A DNA stretch of 60,000 nucleotides from Cryptomeria japonica. Its lineage: Eukaryota; Streptophyta; Pinopsida; Cupressales; Cupressaceae. The DNA lies in contig NC_081411.1 of the NCBI RefSeq assembly GCF_030272615.1, positions 37,796,640-37,856,639 of the forward strand, given 5' to 3'. The notes beneath the pieces are model-generated. The model was not told where the DNA came from. It did no database searches and was given only the letters and a program-made list of their open reading frames with translations. Positions within the stretch are counted from its first letter, which is position 1, and each line of letters begins with the position of its first letter. The translations under genes and the position numbers were made by a program. Positions 23,034-35,271 of the stretch are shown one piece after another.

Positions 23034-24655
23034 TGTAGGAGCACCTAAGGGGCCTATAAGGTCTAACATGTCTATAAGGCATGGATGGATGTAATGAGGG
23101 TCAATTGAGACCTAAAAAAATTAAATGAGGCATGTAAAGCCAATATTTTTCATGGTTGACTCAAGTTAAGTCAAGTTGTCTAGTTGTGTCAAAAATGTCA
23201 AAATTGTGTCAATGTTTTCAAATGAGAAAATTTATGTAATAAATATTGAGAAGGAAAGGTAAATGTCAAAATGGGTTCCATGTGATGTTTTAAGAGTGTT
23301 CAAATCATTATATTGAGTTTCTTGATGGTATAAGGACAAAATGTCAAGTATTATCAATTTCACACTATCAAATGGTGGATTTGCAATGGCTAGTTGGTTC
23401 TTAGGTAGTTATCGGAGTTGTTTTCAGTTTGGGGGGTCAAAATGTATTTAAAAACCTCATTATTACATGTGGAGAGGTTGCTAAGTTTTATTTTGAAGAT
23501 TGATCTTTTTAATACTAAACTGCTACAATAAAATTCAACATGTTCTCTACACTCATGAGTGAAATCTGAAACATATTATTGTTTAATCTCTTCATTTTGA
23601 TTTGCACTCTTTGAAAGGTTTTTGGTATATATCCTGAGAATGATTTGAAGTCATTTGGAAGGTTTAATCAATTCATTTTGTGCATAAATAGTTGACTGTC
23701 CTAAAAACTATCACTTGGCAAGTTTTTATTGGATTTTGGGGTTCATCATGAATGGATGACCCATTCCACTTTCCGTTTCTACTGTAGCTTGTCGGATGGG
23801 CCTAAAATGTTGTAAAATAATTTATACTAACCAAATGTGTGTAGGAGAAGCATGAAAGTTTGAAGGGTGATCACCAAATGAGCAAGTTGTGTGTTGTGTG
23901 AGTAGGGGGTGCATAGTACCATATATTGGATCTGAAGATTTCTCTTTATGAGGGAAATTTTTTTTGATAAAATTTATTATGATATGTTTAATTCAAGGTA
24001 ATGAAACCTTCTTTTGAGTTTGGAAGTATTTGGAGAGGTTGGTTTGAAGAAGCCCTAGGTTTTCAAGCCTAGAAATGAGGGTTTAGTGTTTGGAGGGGTA
24101 AAAGAGTGTGGAAGCCCCTAAAACCTAGAAAATGCTTGGTTTAGCATCTCCCTAAGACTTTTTTGGGGTCTGGAGTTTTTGAGTTAAGTTTACAGTAGGG
24201 TTCCCTAGTAAAAGTAGGGAAATTCAAGAGTTGCAGGGCACTGGTCCGTACAGTTGGTAAAAATAAATGATATATTATTTTTACTTATGTTAAATAACTT
24301 CCAAAAGGGTATCCTAATATGTCATTTATTTGGAAAGTCTTTTGAAAAATTTTGGAACAAAGGGAAAAATGCCCATTTTAAAGGGTTACTAGGATTAATC
24401 CTAGATAGTACCTGGGTAAAGGATTATTGATGAACCAATCAAGTAGGTGGATGAAACCTATTGGAACATGTTTAATAAGGCATATTGAAACCCCAGAAGG
24501 TGTAGGGTTAAACTTTTGAATTTGAGGCCTAAGTTTGAGCACCTTGGTGAAGCCTAGAGAAGGAAGAAGGTTAGTAAAGCTTGTTGGTAAGAAGCCATAG
24601 TTCATTGAATCCATTTGGTTTTGATTATTACTTGGGTGGACCAGATAACTCTACA
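23034..24655 (+). repeat. 5' LTR of Gypsy E
   Basis: 1622 bp from TGTAGGAGC to CTCTACA, so the ends form a 5-bp inverted repeat TGTAG/CTACA. It is followed by a primer binding site and a gag start. The left flank in C gag is ATTCA; no matching right flank was found because the 3' end of E was not located. Minus-strand ORFs inside it show no domain. Confidence 0.8.
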
Positions 24656-24661
24656 TAAAAG

Positions 24662-24673
24662 TGGTATCAAATC
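24662..24673 (+). other. Primer binding site of Gypsy E
   Basis: TGGTATCAAATC, six bases after the LTR, a two-mismatch match to the initiator Met tRNA complement. Confidence 0.7.
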
Positions 24674-25259
24674 AAGGAAGTAGATTGTTGAAGGGAGTTT
24701 GAGTATTTGAAGGCAAGATGCCTCCAAAAAGTTGATCGACAGTTGCTAGGGAGTTGAAAGCTACCTGAAAGAGAAGGTTGCAACATTGGAAGCCACATAT
24801 AGGAGAAGAAGAACCAATGAAGTTGAGAGTGATAAAGAAGGATAAGAGAATGGAAATTAATCCCCTCAAGAGGTAGAGTTGGATCTAGAGGAAGCAAGGA
24901 TGGTTAGGCTCCTGAAGGGAGTGAAGGAAGGTGACCACAAAGCCAAGGTAGAACTACCAATGTATGGTGGTAAATTGGATGGTGAAGAAATAATAGTTTG
25001 GATTGGAGCATTAGAAAATTACTTTGAATATGAAGAAGTGGAGGAAAATCAAAAGGTTAAGGTGGCTAAATCAAGATTGAAAGGTCATACTTTGTTATGG
25101 TGGGATTGTGTGAAAGAATATAGATGGAAGAAAGACAAGCCAAATACCACTTCCTAGAACAAGATGGTGGAGAAGCTGAAAGGAAAATTCTTACCTAATG
25201 ACTACAATGTTTAGTTGTACAAGAAGCTTCAAAATTTGAAACAAAAAGATAGGGATATG

Positions 25260-26327
25260 TGTTGGTATTTTGGTATGGTTTTGTCATTGATATCAACACC
25301 TATCAACACTTATCAACTCTAGAACTTTGAAGGATAGGCAATGTTCATCGGCAAGCAAGTGATTTAGGCACAGTCACCGGTATCTGGTACACCGGCAAAA
25401 TATAATGTTCACCGACACTTGGAATGACTTGGAAAACATCTGGTTATGTCGAAGACATCGTTTGGAGACTTTGTCTTGGAGATTTGTTCTTTGGCATATT
25501 CATATTCACATATTTGTTGTTACCGGCAAATAGGTCAAGGTTATGCACCGGCAGGCTTATCTATTCCAGATCAAGGCGGCATGCTTTGGAGATGATTTTG
25601 TCATTATTGTAAATGCATTAAGCCGACATGTTGAATCGGATATTGCATCAGTTATTTATTTACTTGTAATTGTTTTATTGTAATATCTTTTAGAGCCGAC
25701 CTACTAAAATTGGTCTTAGGTTATGGTATATATGTAAGATCTTATTTATAAGATCAATATGCGATTGGGATAAGGAATTGTAAGAAGGTATATGTGAGAA
25801 TAAGCAGAGCTATACATGCAGACATCATTTGAAGGTGAAGCAAGGTTTTTGTAAAGACAATCAGAATTGAACCGATACTGAATCCAACATATGAAGATGC
25901 TATTTTGAGCAGTACATCTTTATTAGATTTAACCATCCAATTGTAGTCAGTGTGACTCCTATTTGTGTTTGAGTAGTGAGCTCTAGGCGCTTGGCCTTTC
26001 TGCATGTGTAGACCGCATTTGTATACACATACTATTTGTAGTAGTATCATCTGATTGTGGGTAAGGTTTCCCACCATGGTTTTTCCCCTTACAGGGTTTC
26101 CACGTACAAATATTGGTGTTATGTGTTGTGGATGTTATTGTCTTTCTATTTCATGCATTAATCTTTATTAGTACTATAATTAACTGGTAAACTGTCTACT
26201 GGCATAAAGTTTGGTTTATCAGTATTAAGCATTAAGGTTGGTTAAGTGTTTTTGGTTTGAATTTATTTGACAACTAATTCACCATCCCCCTCCCCCCACC
26301 TCTCTCAGTTGTCTCCGGGACCTAACA
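25260..26327 (+). repeat. 5' LTR of Copia D
   Basis: 1068 bp, TGTTGGTATTTTGG...CCTAACA, with ACCGGCA-type repeats, the TTTCCCACCATGGTTTTTCCCC block and a C-rich stretch before the end. Confidence 0.93.
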
Positions 26328-26329
26328 AT

Positions 26330-26341
26330 TGGTATTAGAGC
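26330..26341 (+). other. Primer binding site of Copia D
   Basis: TGGTATTAGAGC, one mismatch to the initiator Met tRNA complement, two bases after the LTR. Confidence 0.85.
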
Positions 26342-26431
26342 CTAGTCCTCTTTTTGCAGAAGTTTAATAGCTTGAGGAGATCCAATGTCTACTAACTATT
26401 TTAGGAAGGACAATCCTAAACTTGATGGAAC

Positions 26432-27695
26432 TGTAGCATCCTAAAATTGTGACACTTGCAATTTCGACTGCATTTCGGTCTTCACGATGGCGACGCAACA
26501 TGGAACCTGAATGGAGACCCCGAAACCTGTTTATGACACTAAAAACTGCATTTTCTTGCACCCTAGCCTGAACCTCCTTTGCACCCTGCTGTCCCGGGAG
26601 GTGGGACCAGAGCGCCCAGTGCCCTAGTCCTTCAGGACTAGGGCACCCAGCACCCTGGTCCCCTAGGACCATGGTGCCCAATGCCCTGGTCCCTGGCCCT
26701 ATTTTGGGCTCGGTCTCCTATGGGACTTCGGGCCTTTTTATTTGCAAATTGGAAAATTAACTTTCCTGGTCGGCCTAAGGTTGGGAAAATCAGTCTATTA
26801 ACCCTAATTGGCAAGTATATAAATGGCATTTTCTCTCTCATTTACATATGATGGAAAAAGCGTGGAAACTATACTCAATCATTCAAGCACTCAAGCATTC
26901 TTTCAAGCTATTGATCATTCTAAGTCTCCATTCAAGGCTAAGTGTTGCATTCAAGACAAGGATTCAACCATTGAAGAGGAGATCACTTACTACATACTAC
27001 TACAACATACAACATACAACAACATCTATACCTTCGCACATAAGGATACAAACATCCTTACAACAAGGTATTAGTACTTGTTTTACATTACAGACATTTA
27101 CATTTACAGCAATTTCTCATTTCTTGGTTAATTCCAAAACCAGGGTTTGACCTAAAGGCAAACCCCTAATCCCTAACCCCCCAATCGTCTTCGCTTTTCT
27201 ATGTGTAGGTTGCAGGTACGCGGCTGAAATTGAAGATCTGGAATCCTTGTGCAGAGACGAACAGATTTCCCTTCATTTCGCGGATTTTTCGGAGGACCGT
27301 GTGCACGCCGGGCGCCATCGTCCCATCAACTTTTGCTCAAATTTGTAGGACAGCGCCGTATCGACATTTTACTGCTAATTCCAGGTCCGCAGCTTCATCC
27401 TATATCCCTATCTTAGTTTATAAGCGAATCTTTCTTACTTTCTATGCATCCCTAGCTTGATCATTCTATGCACATTCTTTACAAAAGAGGGTAGCCTTGC
27501 TGTCTTAACCCTTGAAATGCATTTAGCATCCAATCTTGCATTGCATGGGATTGGATTTTGTGGGTTTCAACCCCTCTTTTGAATGTAAAGTCTCCCCTAA
27601 GTGAAAACCATCAACCCTAGCCACCTCCCTTCTCTCTCCTCGGAGTTGGAAGAGGGGAGAGCAACTAGGGTTCGATTGTGATTTTCCGCTTTACA
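26432..27695 (+). repeat. Solo LTR in Copia D gag
   Basis: 1264 bp, TGTAGCATCC...CGCTTTACA, flanked by a perfect GGAAC duplication (26427-26431 and 27696-27700). No second LTR or internal domain is present, so it is a solo LTR left by recombination. It has TATAAAT at 26817-26823 and a GC-rich palindromic block at 26619-26676, in contrast to the AT-rich neighbourhood. The several ORFs inside it have no recognisable domain. Orientation is taken from the TATA box and is not certain. Confidence 0.9.
26619..26676 (+). repeat. Two adjacent palindromes in the solo LTR
   Basis: 26619-26646 is a perfect inverted repeat: 13-bp arms GTGCCCTAGTCCT and AGGACTAGGGCAC around two bases. 26651-26676 has 11-bp arms CACCCTGGTCC and GGACCATGGTG (one mismatch) around four bases. 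They lie about 150 bp upstream of the TATA box. Confidence 0.92.
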
Positions 27696-30600
27696 GGAAC
27701 CAACTATGGTATATGGAAGATCAGAATGGAGACACATCTAAATTGCATTGGAAATAACATCTGGGATGTTACAAAGAATGGCTACATTGCTCCTACTCAA
27801 AGTTAGCCTAATCCACCAACCTTAGGAAAAGATGAAGAAAATGCTTGCAAAGCAAGAGAAGCACTTTTGAGCACATTATCAGATTAGGAAATCATGGGAT
27901 TATCAGATAGGCCTACTGCTAAAGCTATTTGGGATCATTTAGAAAAATTGAATGACAGAGATTCCATAGTCAAAATTGCAAAACTTGAAAGATTCTGGGT
28001 CAGGTATGAAAATCTGAAAATGGAAGAAGATGAAAGGGTTTTTGCTTTTATGGAAGAGTAAATGAAATTGTTTTAGGTATTAAATGTTGTGGAGGAACCT
28101 TAAGTGAAGATGGAATTGTTTCAAAAGTTTTGAGAGGATTGCCACTAGCATATAAAATGAAAGTTACTGCTATAAATGAATTAAGAACAATGCCTAATAC
28201 ATCAGTAACTAGGGATACATTGATTGGAAAACTTTCAGCTTTTGAAATTAAGGAATTTGGTCCTGTTGCTACTATAAAGATAGATTTAGCTTTTAAGGCA
28301 TCAACATCATCTACACCATCTTTTGACAAATCTGATTGGAAATCCTTTTATGCAAGAGAACTTGAGGAAAGCAGGAGAGAAAATGAAGAACTTGAAGAAC
28401 TTGAAGCACTATTTGCAAGGAAAATGCCTAAAGGTCCAATTGGAAGTAAGGATGAAGGTAAAGCACCCTTTAAATGTTTTAACTGTAATAAGATTGGTCA
28501 TATGGCTTCAAGATTCCCTAATAGACATGCTAGACTAAGAGAAGAAGCTAGAAGAACATACAAGCCTAATCCTGAATATCAGAGATACAGATTTAAGAAG
28601 AATAAAGATAAATCTTGTTATCTTGCTGATGAAGGAGTCGCTGATGATTCTGATGAAGATCTGGTAGATAATGGATGGGTTTTTGTTTCTATAACAGAAG
28701 ATCAACCGACACCTACTATTCAACCGGTAGAGTAGGCCCTGGCAGCTAAAGTTGAAGTTAAGGACGAATGGATCATTGATTCAGGATGTTCACATCACAT
28801 GACTGGCGATAAAGGTAAATTCTTGAACTTTCAAGAATATAATGGAGGTCTAGTAAGATTTGGAGATGATAAAGTTTGTTTAATCAAAGGAAAAGGTACT
28901 ATATCTCTTGATGATAAGCATAATACTGACAATGTTTACTATGTAGAAGGTTTAAAGTATAATCTTTTGAGTGTTGGTCAATTGGTTGAAAAAGGATTTT
29001 AGTTACAATTCAAGAATGGAAAATGTAAAATTATGAACAGAACTAGTTTGGAAATTGCAACTAGTAATCAAACTAGAGGAAATATCTTTCATCTGAATAA
29101 CAGTGAAAAGACATGCTTGATTGCACATATTGATGAAAGTTGGCTATGGCATAAGAGACTCTGTCATGTAAATTTTGATTTCATGGTAAAAATCAGTACT
29201 ACTAAGGCAGTTAGAGATTTACCTAATATTGTTAAGCCTCACAATCTGGTATGTAAGGAATGTCAATTTGGAAAACAAGTTAGAGCATCTTTTAAAAGTA
29301 TTATAGAAAAATCCAATAATGCTCTTGACTTAATTCATACTGATTTATGTGGTCCAGCTAGAACTAAAAGTTTACAAGGTGATAGATATTTCAAGCTAAT
29401 CATTGATGACTATTCTAGAATGTGTTGGGTTACTTTTCTTAGAGAAAAATCAGAAGCACTTGGGAAATTCAAACTATTCAAAGAAATGGTAGAGAATGAA
29501 ACCGGTAAGAAAATCAAATGTCTGAGATCAGATCAAGGAGGTGAATTTACATCTAAGGAATTTAATGCATTCTATGAAGTGAATGGAATCAGAAGATAGT
29601 TATCAGCACCTTGGACACCATAGCAGAATGGAGTTGTAGAAAGGAAAAAAAGAACTATCTTGGATGCAGCTAGAAGTATGTTATCAGAAGCAAATCTACC
29701 ACATGTATATTGGAGAGAGGCGGTAAGCACAATGGTTTATACATTCAACAAAGTTCACATCAAAGGTGAAACCGGTAAGACCCCTCATGAACTATGGTTT
29801 GGTATTACTCCTACTCTTAAATATTTCAGAATATTTGGAAGTAAATGCTATATTAAAAGAGATGAGTATATTGACAAATTTGATCCTAGAAGTGATGAAG
29901 GAATATTTCTTGGTTATTCATCTAATAGCAAGGCATATAGATATTTTAACAAAAGATTGCAGAAAATTATTGAAAGTACAAATGTGAAGATTGATGAACA
30001 ATTTAGAGGAACTTCAAGGTATATAGACTCTGAACTAGCAACAAAGATACTGACAAATGAACCTACATTGAACCCACCGATACATAATGAAGATCCAGTT
30101 ACACCGGTATCATCTGAAAATTCCACTAAAACTTAGGAACAACAAAAAATGAAGACACCCTGGTATGTAAGACTGAATCACTTTGAAGATCAAATAATTG
30201 GAAACAAGTATAAAGGAGTTATGACAAGAGGAAGATTGGAAAATGAAGAGGTATGTCTTATTTCTCAAATTGAACCATCATCAATTAATGAGGCATGTGA
30301 AGATAAACACTGGATTAAAGCTATGGAAGAGGAACTAGAACGAATTGAAAAGAATAGCACATGGACATTAGTTCCTCGGCCTAAAGACAAAAATGTGATT
30401 GGAACAAAATGGGTATTCAAAAACAAACTTAATGAAGATGGTAAGGTAATTAGAAATAAAGCAAGACTAGTGTGTAAGGAATATTCTCAGAAAGAAGGAA
30501 TTGATTATAATGAAACGTTTCCACCGGTAGCTAGAATTGAGGCAATCAGATTATTCTTGGCTTTTGCAGCACACAAGAACTACAAAGTATATCAAATGGA

Positions 30601-31806
30601 TATTAAATGTGCATTTCTGAATGGAGGTCTTGAAGAAGAAGTTTACATTGAGCAACCTGATGGATTTTCTTTGACAGACAACAAGGATATGGTTTGCAGG
30701 TTAAGGAAAGCTTTGTATGGATTGAAGAAAGCTCCAAGAGCTTGGTATGATAGATTGGACAAATATCTTTTGAAAATTGGATTTTCTAAAGGTAATGCTG
30801 ACAACAACTTATATTATAAAGTAGCTAATGATGACATCTTGGTTATAGAAGTTTTTGTTGATGATATAATCTTTGGAGGAGAAGATGGATTATGTAAAGA
30901 CTTTTCTATTGAAATGCAGCATGAATTTGAAATGTCTATGATTGGAGAGATAAAAGTCTTTTTCGGATTGCAGATTTCACAAACTGATAAAGGTATATTC
31001 TTGAGTCAATCCAAGTACTTAAAAGAGTTACTAAAGAAATTTGGGATGGAAAACTCTAAATCGGTAAGCACACCTATGACTACAAATGACAAATTATCAC
31101 TAAGGGATGAATCTACACCTGTTAATCCGACTAGATACAAATCTATGATAGGAGGCCTACTATATTTGACACAAACAAGACCTGATATTATGAATGTAGT
31201 ATGTATTGTTTCAAGATTTTAGATTAATCCTAGAGAAAAACATGAATCAACAGTAAAAAAGATTTTTTGGTACTTACAAGGCACTACAAATCTTGGTTTA
31301 TGGTATCCTAGAGATGAAAACTTTGAATTATGTGCATACACAGATGCAAATTGGGCAGGAGATGTGGATGATAGAAAAAACACCACCGGTGGAGCATTTT
31401 TTCTTGGAATTAGATTAATTTCTTGGTTGAGTAAGAAACAAAGTTGCACATCCTTATCAACAACAGAATCAGAATATGTAGCAGCAACAACTAACTATAC
31501 ACAAGTATTATGGCTTAAGAAAATGTTGAAGGACATAGAGGTAAAATGAAAGGAACCTATAACTATCTATTGTGATAACACTGCAACAATTGATATATCT
31601 AAGAATCTAGTATTACATTTAAAACTAAACATGTTTCTATCAAATTGAACTTTCTAAAAGAAAATGTTGAAATAAAAGACGTAAAACTGGTTTATGTGAA
31701 TACTAAAGAGAAGATTGTAGATATTTTCACTAAGCCTTTGCCTAAGGAGACCTTTGAATATCTTAGAGACCAACTTGGGGTCATACCCCCACCGGTAGAG
31801 ACTTAG

Positions 31807-32185
31807 ACAGTTGATGTTTGTCATCAACCAATAGAACTAACAGAGAAATATTTTATTTTCGCTTTGATCAGGAGAGTTACTTCTTAGGGGGAGTAGTTGG
31901 CATACTGAATTGGTTGGTATTTTGTATTTGAACCTGGCTTTTGTATTGGCTTTGGCATTTGATGTCAAAGGGGGAGAGATTGATATGGAAAAACACAAGA
32001 AAAACACATGTTACTCTCAGAGGGAGAGATTTTTACTTTGAGATTGATTACTCTTTGTATCTAAATTTTGATTTCTGGTTATGATCTCTTTTGAGAGATT
32101 GTTGGTTTTTGGTATTTGGCATTTCTATTTTGGTACTATGATGGTTTTTCCATCTTGTGTTGCCATCAATGCCAAAGGGGGAGAT
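31807..32185 (+). other. 3' tail of Copia D with polypurine tracts
   Basis: Non-coding. AGGGGGAG-type tracts near 31887, 31968 and 32021 (degenerate), and the functional-position tract AAAGGGGGAGA at 32174-32184 before the LTR. An ATG-led ORF at 32081-32299 runs from the tail into the LTR and is not credible. Confidence 0.8.
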
Positions 32186-33194
32186 TGTTGGTATTTTGGT
32201 ATGGTTTTGTCATTGATGTCAACACCTATCAACTTTTGCACTTTGAAGGATTGGCAATGTTCATCGGCAAGCGACTTATGCATAGTCATTGGTATCTAAT
32301 ACACCAGGAGGATATAATGTTCACCGGCACTTGGAATGACTTGGAAAAAATCTAGTTATGTCGAAGACATCGTTTGGAAACTTTGTCTTGGATATTTGTT
32401 CATTGGCATATTCATATTTGCATATTTGTTGTTACCGGCAAATAGGTCAAGGTTATGCACTGGAAGGCTTATCTATAATAGATCAGCATGACATGCTTTG
32501 GAGATGATTTTGTCATTATTATAAATGCATTAAGCTGACATGTTGAATCAGATATTACATCAGTTATTGATTTACTTGTAATTTTTTTATTGTAATATCT
32601 TTTAGAGCCAACCTACTAAAATTGGTCTTAAGTTATGGTATATATGTAAGATCTTATTTATAAGATTGATATACGATTGGGATAAGGAATTGTAAGAAGG
32701 TATATGCAAGAATAAGTAGAGCTATACACACAGACATCATTTGGTGAAGCAAGTTTTTTGTAAAGACAATCAAAACTAAACTGGTATCGAATCCAGCATA
32801 TGAAGATGCTATTTTGAGCAGTACATCTTTATTGGATTTAACCATCCAATTGTAGTCATTTGGCCTTTCTGCATGTGTAGACCCCATTTGTATACACATA
32901 CTATCTACAGTAGTATCATCGGATTGTGGGTAAGGTTTCCCACCACAGTTTTTCCCCTTATAGGGTTTCCACATACAAATATTGGTGTTATGTGTTGTGG
33001 ATGTTATTGTCTTTTTGTTTCATGCATTAATCTTTACCGATACTGTAATTAACTGATGAACTATCTATCGGCAAAAAGTTTGGTTTACCGTTATTAAGAA
33101 TTAAGGTTGGTTAAGTTGTTTTTGGTTTGAATTTATTTAACAACTAATTAACCCCCCCCCCCCCCCACCCCACAGTTGTCTCTGGGACCTAACA
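32186..33194 (+). repeat. 3' LTR of Copia D
   Basis: 1009 bp, TGTTGGTATTTTGG...ACCTAACA, followed by the ATATG duplication. A 15-C run lies at 33152-33166. A deletion of several tens of bases around 32860 relative to the 5' LTR explains most of the length difference. Confidence 0.93.
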
Positions 33195-34331
33195 ATATGC
33201 AAGTATACACCAAAGAGTTTCACAAGCTAGATATAAGAGTAGCACATGAGAAAGATGATGAAGAGAAGGTGGCAAGGTATCTGAATGGGTTGACGTATAA
33301 CATTCAAGATGAACTAAGTATCTCTACACCAGGGACTATTGAAGAATGCTATTATTTGTCTTTGAAGGTTGAGGATAATATCAAGAGAAGACAAGAAAGA
33401 CAAGGGGGCATCAATAGAGGTGGTACAAGTAGAGGAAGGAGAAGCGGGCTTAACAATGGAGACCAAGGACAGAGAAATAGTGATAAAGGTAAAGAATCAA
33501 TTTCTAATCAGAGAGGGGGTTATACAAGAGGTGGAAGATTTGATTTAGGAAGAGGATCTCGAGTTCTTATGGGAAAGTGTTACAAATATAGAGATATTGG
33601 GCATCCTTGTTATAGATGTCCTGAGAAAGTTGATAATGCTTCTACTAGTAGGGGAAGAAAGAATGCTGAAAAGAGAGTGCAGTTAGTGTAGGAAGATGGT
33701 GAAGAGGCAGGTGGGCAGCGTTCTATTATTTATGATGGTGAAGAAGGGGAGATGTTGATGTTTCGGAGGGCATCTATGAAGCAACCACAAGTATGCATCT
33801 TCAGAACCCATTGCAAGAGCCAAGGTAAAATTTGCAAAATGATTATTGATTCAGGTTCATTTGATAATCTAGTTTCATATAAAATGGTGAATAAGTTGCA
33901 TTTGGAGAATTTTCCACACAATAGGCCTTATAGAGCATCATGGGTGAGTGATGAACAAAGTATTTTTATTAGAGAGAAATCATATATTGAATTTTCTATT
34001 GGTGACTATAGGGATAAAGTTTTGTGTGATATAGTGTCAATGACATGTTTCCATATCCTCTTGGGAAAGCCTTGGAAATATCTAAGAAGAACCATACATG
34101 ATGGGTACAATAATACATATATTGTTCATAAATATGGTGAACGTTTTACAATAACCCTTTTGGAAATTGATTAGACTAATGAATTGAGGATTGTGTGCTT
34201 TAGTAGCAAAGAATAAGTGGATTTGCAAGTCCCTAGGTTGAAGGGAACACAATACAAAGATCAGACATCAAAAGTGCAACAACGAACTACCATGGATAAT
34301 GAGAGGAAAGTAGTGATTGATTTGCTACATG

Positions 34332-35257
34332 TGTTGGCAATTGAAACTTAATTGGTTGGTTTCAATATGTTGTCATTGATGGAAAAATGGTATGTTATTT
34401 TGGCTTCATATTTTGGTAAGTTGTGTACCAATAGGAACCTCAAAAACACTTCACCGGTATTGACACCGGCTTTGGCAGGTTGGATAGAATTCTCAGGTTA
34501 CCAACAATGTAGGTTGACATGGTTTAGAATAAGGGTATTGGTATTGAAGGCCAACAACTTTTGGATCCAGCATCGACAATTGGTTTTGATATTCATGTAT
34601 TTATGTTATCTAGTTGGCATATATATTCATATTGTAAATATCTTTGTAAGACAACATATGGCATGATAAATTGTAAAGGGTATATAGGTCAGTTGGTTAG
34701 ATGGTTAGATGGATAGAAGTATATGATAATGTTATGCAATGAAAAATATATGAGAGAGATCATGTATGTGAGGATATTTATGTAAGGGCTATTCTGGTAA
34801 AGGGTTTAGGGTTTCAGACCGAAACAAACAGAGCTTAACTGAAACTATATTCAGGCATAGAAGATGCTATCTTAGCAATTCATTCATTTCTTTGGATTGT
34901 AGTCTAGATTTGTATGTAGTTAGTGAGGCTCCTTTTGTGATTGAGTAGTGTGTTCTAGGCTGTAAGCCTTCTTGCAAGTGCAGGCCCCTATATTTTGTAA
35001 TATCTCTTCATATGGCCAATGAATTGATATTGTGGGTCACAAATCCCACCGTGGTTTTTCATCTTTGAGGTTTGTGATGTATAATTATGTGTGTTATGGT
35101 ATCCATTTATGTGATTGACTTATTGGTTGCTTTACATCTTTCAATTCTATATGTACCAGTATACCAGTTGGTGTATGCATGTTTTAATAAGGTTAAAATT
35201 GATCATTCTAGTAGAACATTGATTCACCCCCACTCTCAATGTTTTTGGATACCAACA
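34332..35257 (+). repeat. 5' LTR of F
   Basis: 926 bp, TGTTGGCAATTG...GGATACCAACA. Contains GGGTATATAGG near 34678, the ATCCCACCGTGGTTTTTC block, and ATTCACCCCCACTCTCAATG before the end. Confidence 0.85.
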
Positions 35258-35259
35258 GT

Positions 35260-35271
35260 TGGTATTAGAGC
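35260..35271 (+). other. Primer binding site of F
   Basis: TGGTATTAGAGC, one mismatch to the initiator Met tRNA complement, two bases after the LTR. Confidence 0.82.

Larger units (their letters stand above)
26385..31806 (+). pseudogene. Copia D gag-pol polyprotein
   Basis: ATG at 26385; 15 codons later the solo LTR at 26432 intervenes and gag resumes after 27695. Domains: gag to about 28735 with a zinc knuckle (last Cys changed to Phe, TTC 28514-28516); protease with IIDSGCSHHM (Asp 28778-28780); GAG-pre-integrase (29130-29290); integrase with all three acidic residues (Asp 29342, Asp 29531, Glu 29639); RT (about 30300-31200, FVDD 30854-30865); RNase H (31320-31700). It ends TAG 31804-31806. 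Stops occur at 27804, 27892, 28733, 29000, 29597, 29622, 30134, 31220 and 31546. A one-base loss near 28054 shifts gag, and another shift lies near 31620. Most stops correspond to CAG or TGG in H. Confidence 0.95.
25260..33194 (+). mobile_element. Copia element D
   Basis: Flanked by a perfect ATATG duplication (25255-25259 and 33195-33199) in E gag. 5' LTR 25260-26327, primer binding site, gag-pol 26385-31806, tail, polypurine tract 32174-32184, 3' LTR 32186-33194. Same family as H. Its gag carries a solo LTR of another family (26432-27695). Integrase and RT catalytic residues are intact, but in-frame stops and a frameshift in gag disable it. Confidence 0.96.
24718..34331 (+). pseudogene. Gypsy E gag and protease, split by Copia D
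   Basis: ATG at 24718, a frameshift, then a gag core at 24879-25259 with ELPMYGGKLDGEE and RLKGHTLLWWD, typical of chromovirus-type Gypsy gag. Copia D then intervenes (25260-33194). Gag resumes at 33195-33691 with YTKEFHKLDIR and VARYLNGL, an Arg/Gly-rich part, and a zinc knuckle whose second Cys is Tyr (33587-33589). A retropepsin domain follows (33820-34100) with MIIDSGSFDNLVS and ILLGKPWK. The frame runs to 34331 with scattered stops and is broken by F. RT is not present before F; a candidate continuation is J at 48130. Confidence 0.85.

Noticed and set aside
23034-24655. Second copy of this LTR after J, which would close element E
   Set aside because: 51028-52735 was compared by eye and shows only a short shared GTCCGTAC phrase; ends and body differ.
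26364-27460. Several ORFs of 67-105 codons on both strands
   Set aside because: They lie wholly inside or across the edge of the solo LTR at 26432-27695, overlap each other, and show no domain; an LTR is expected to be non-coding.
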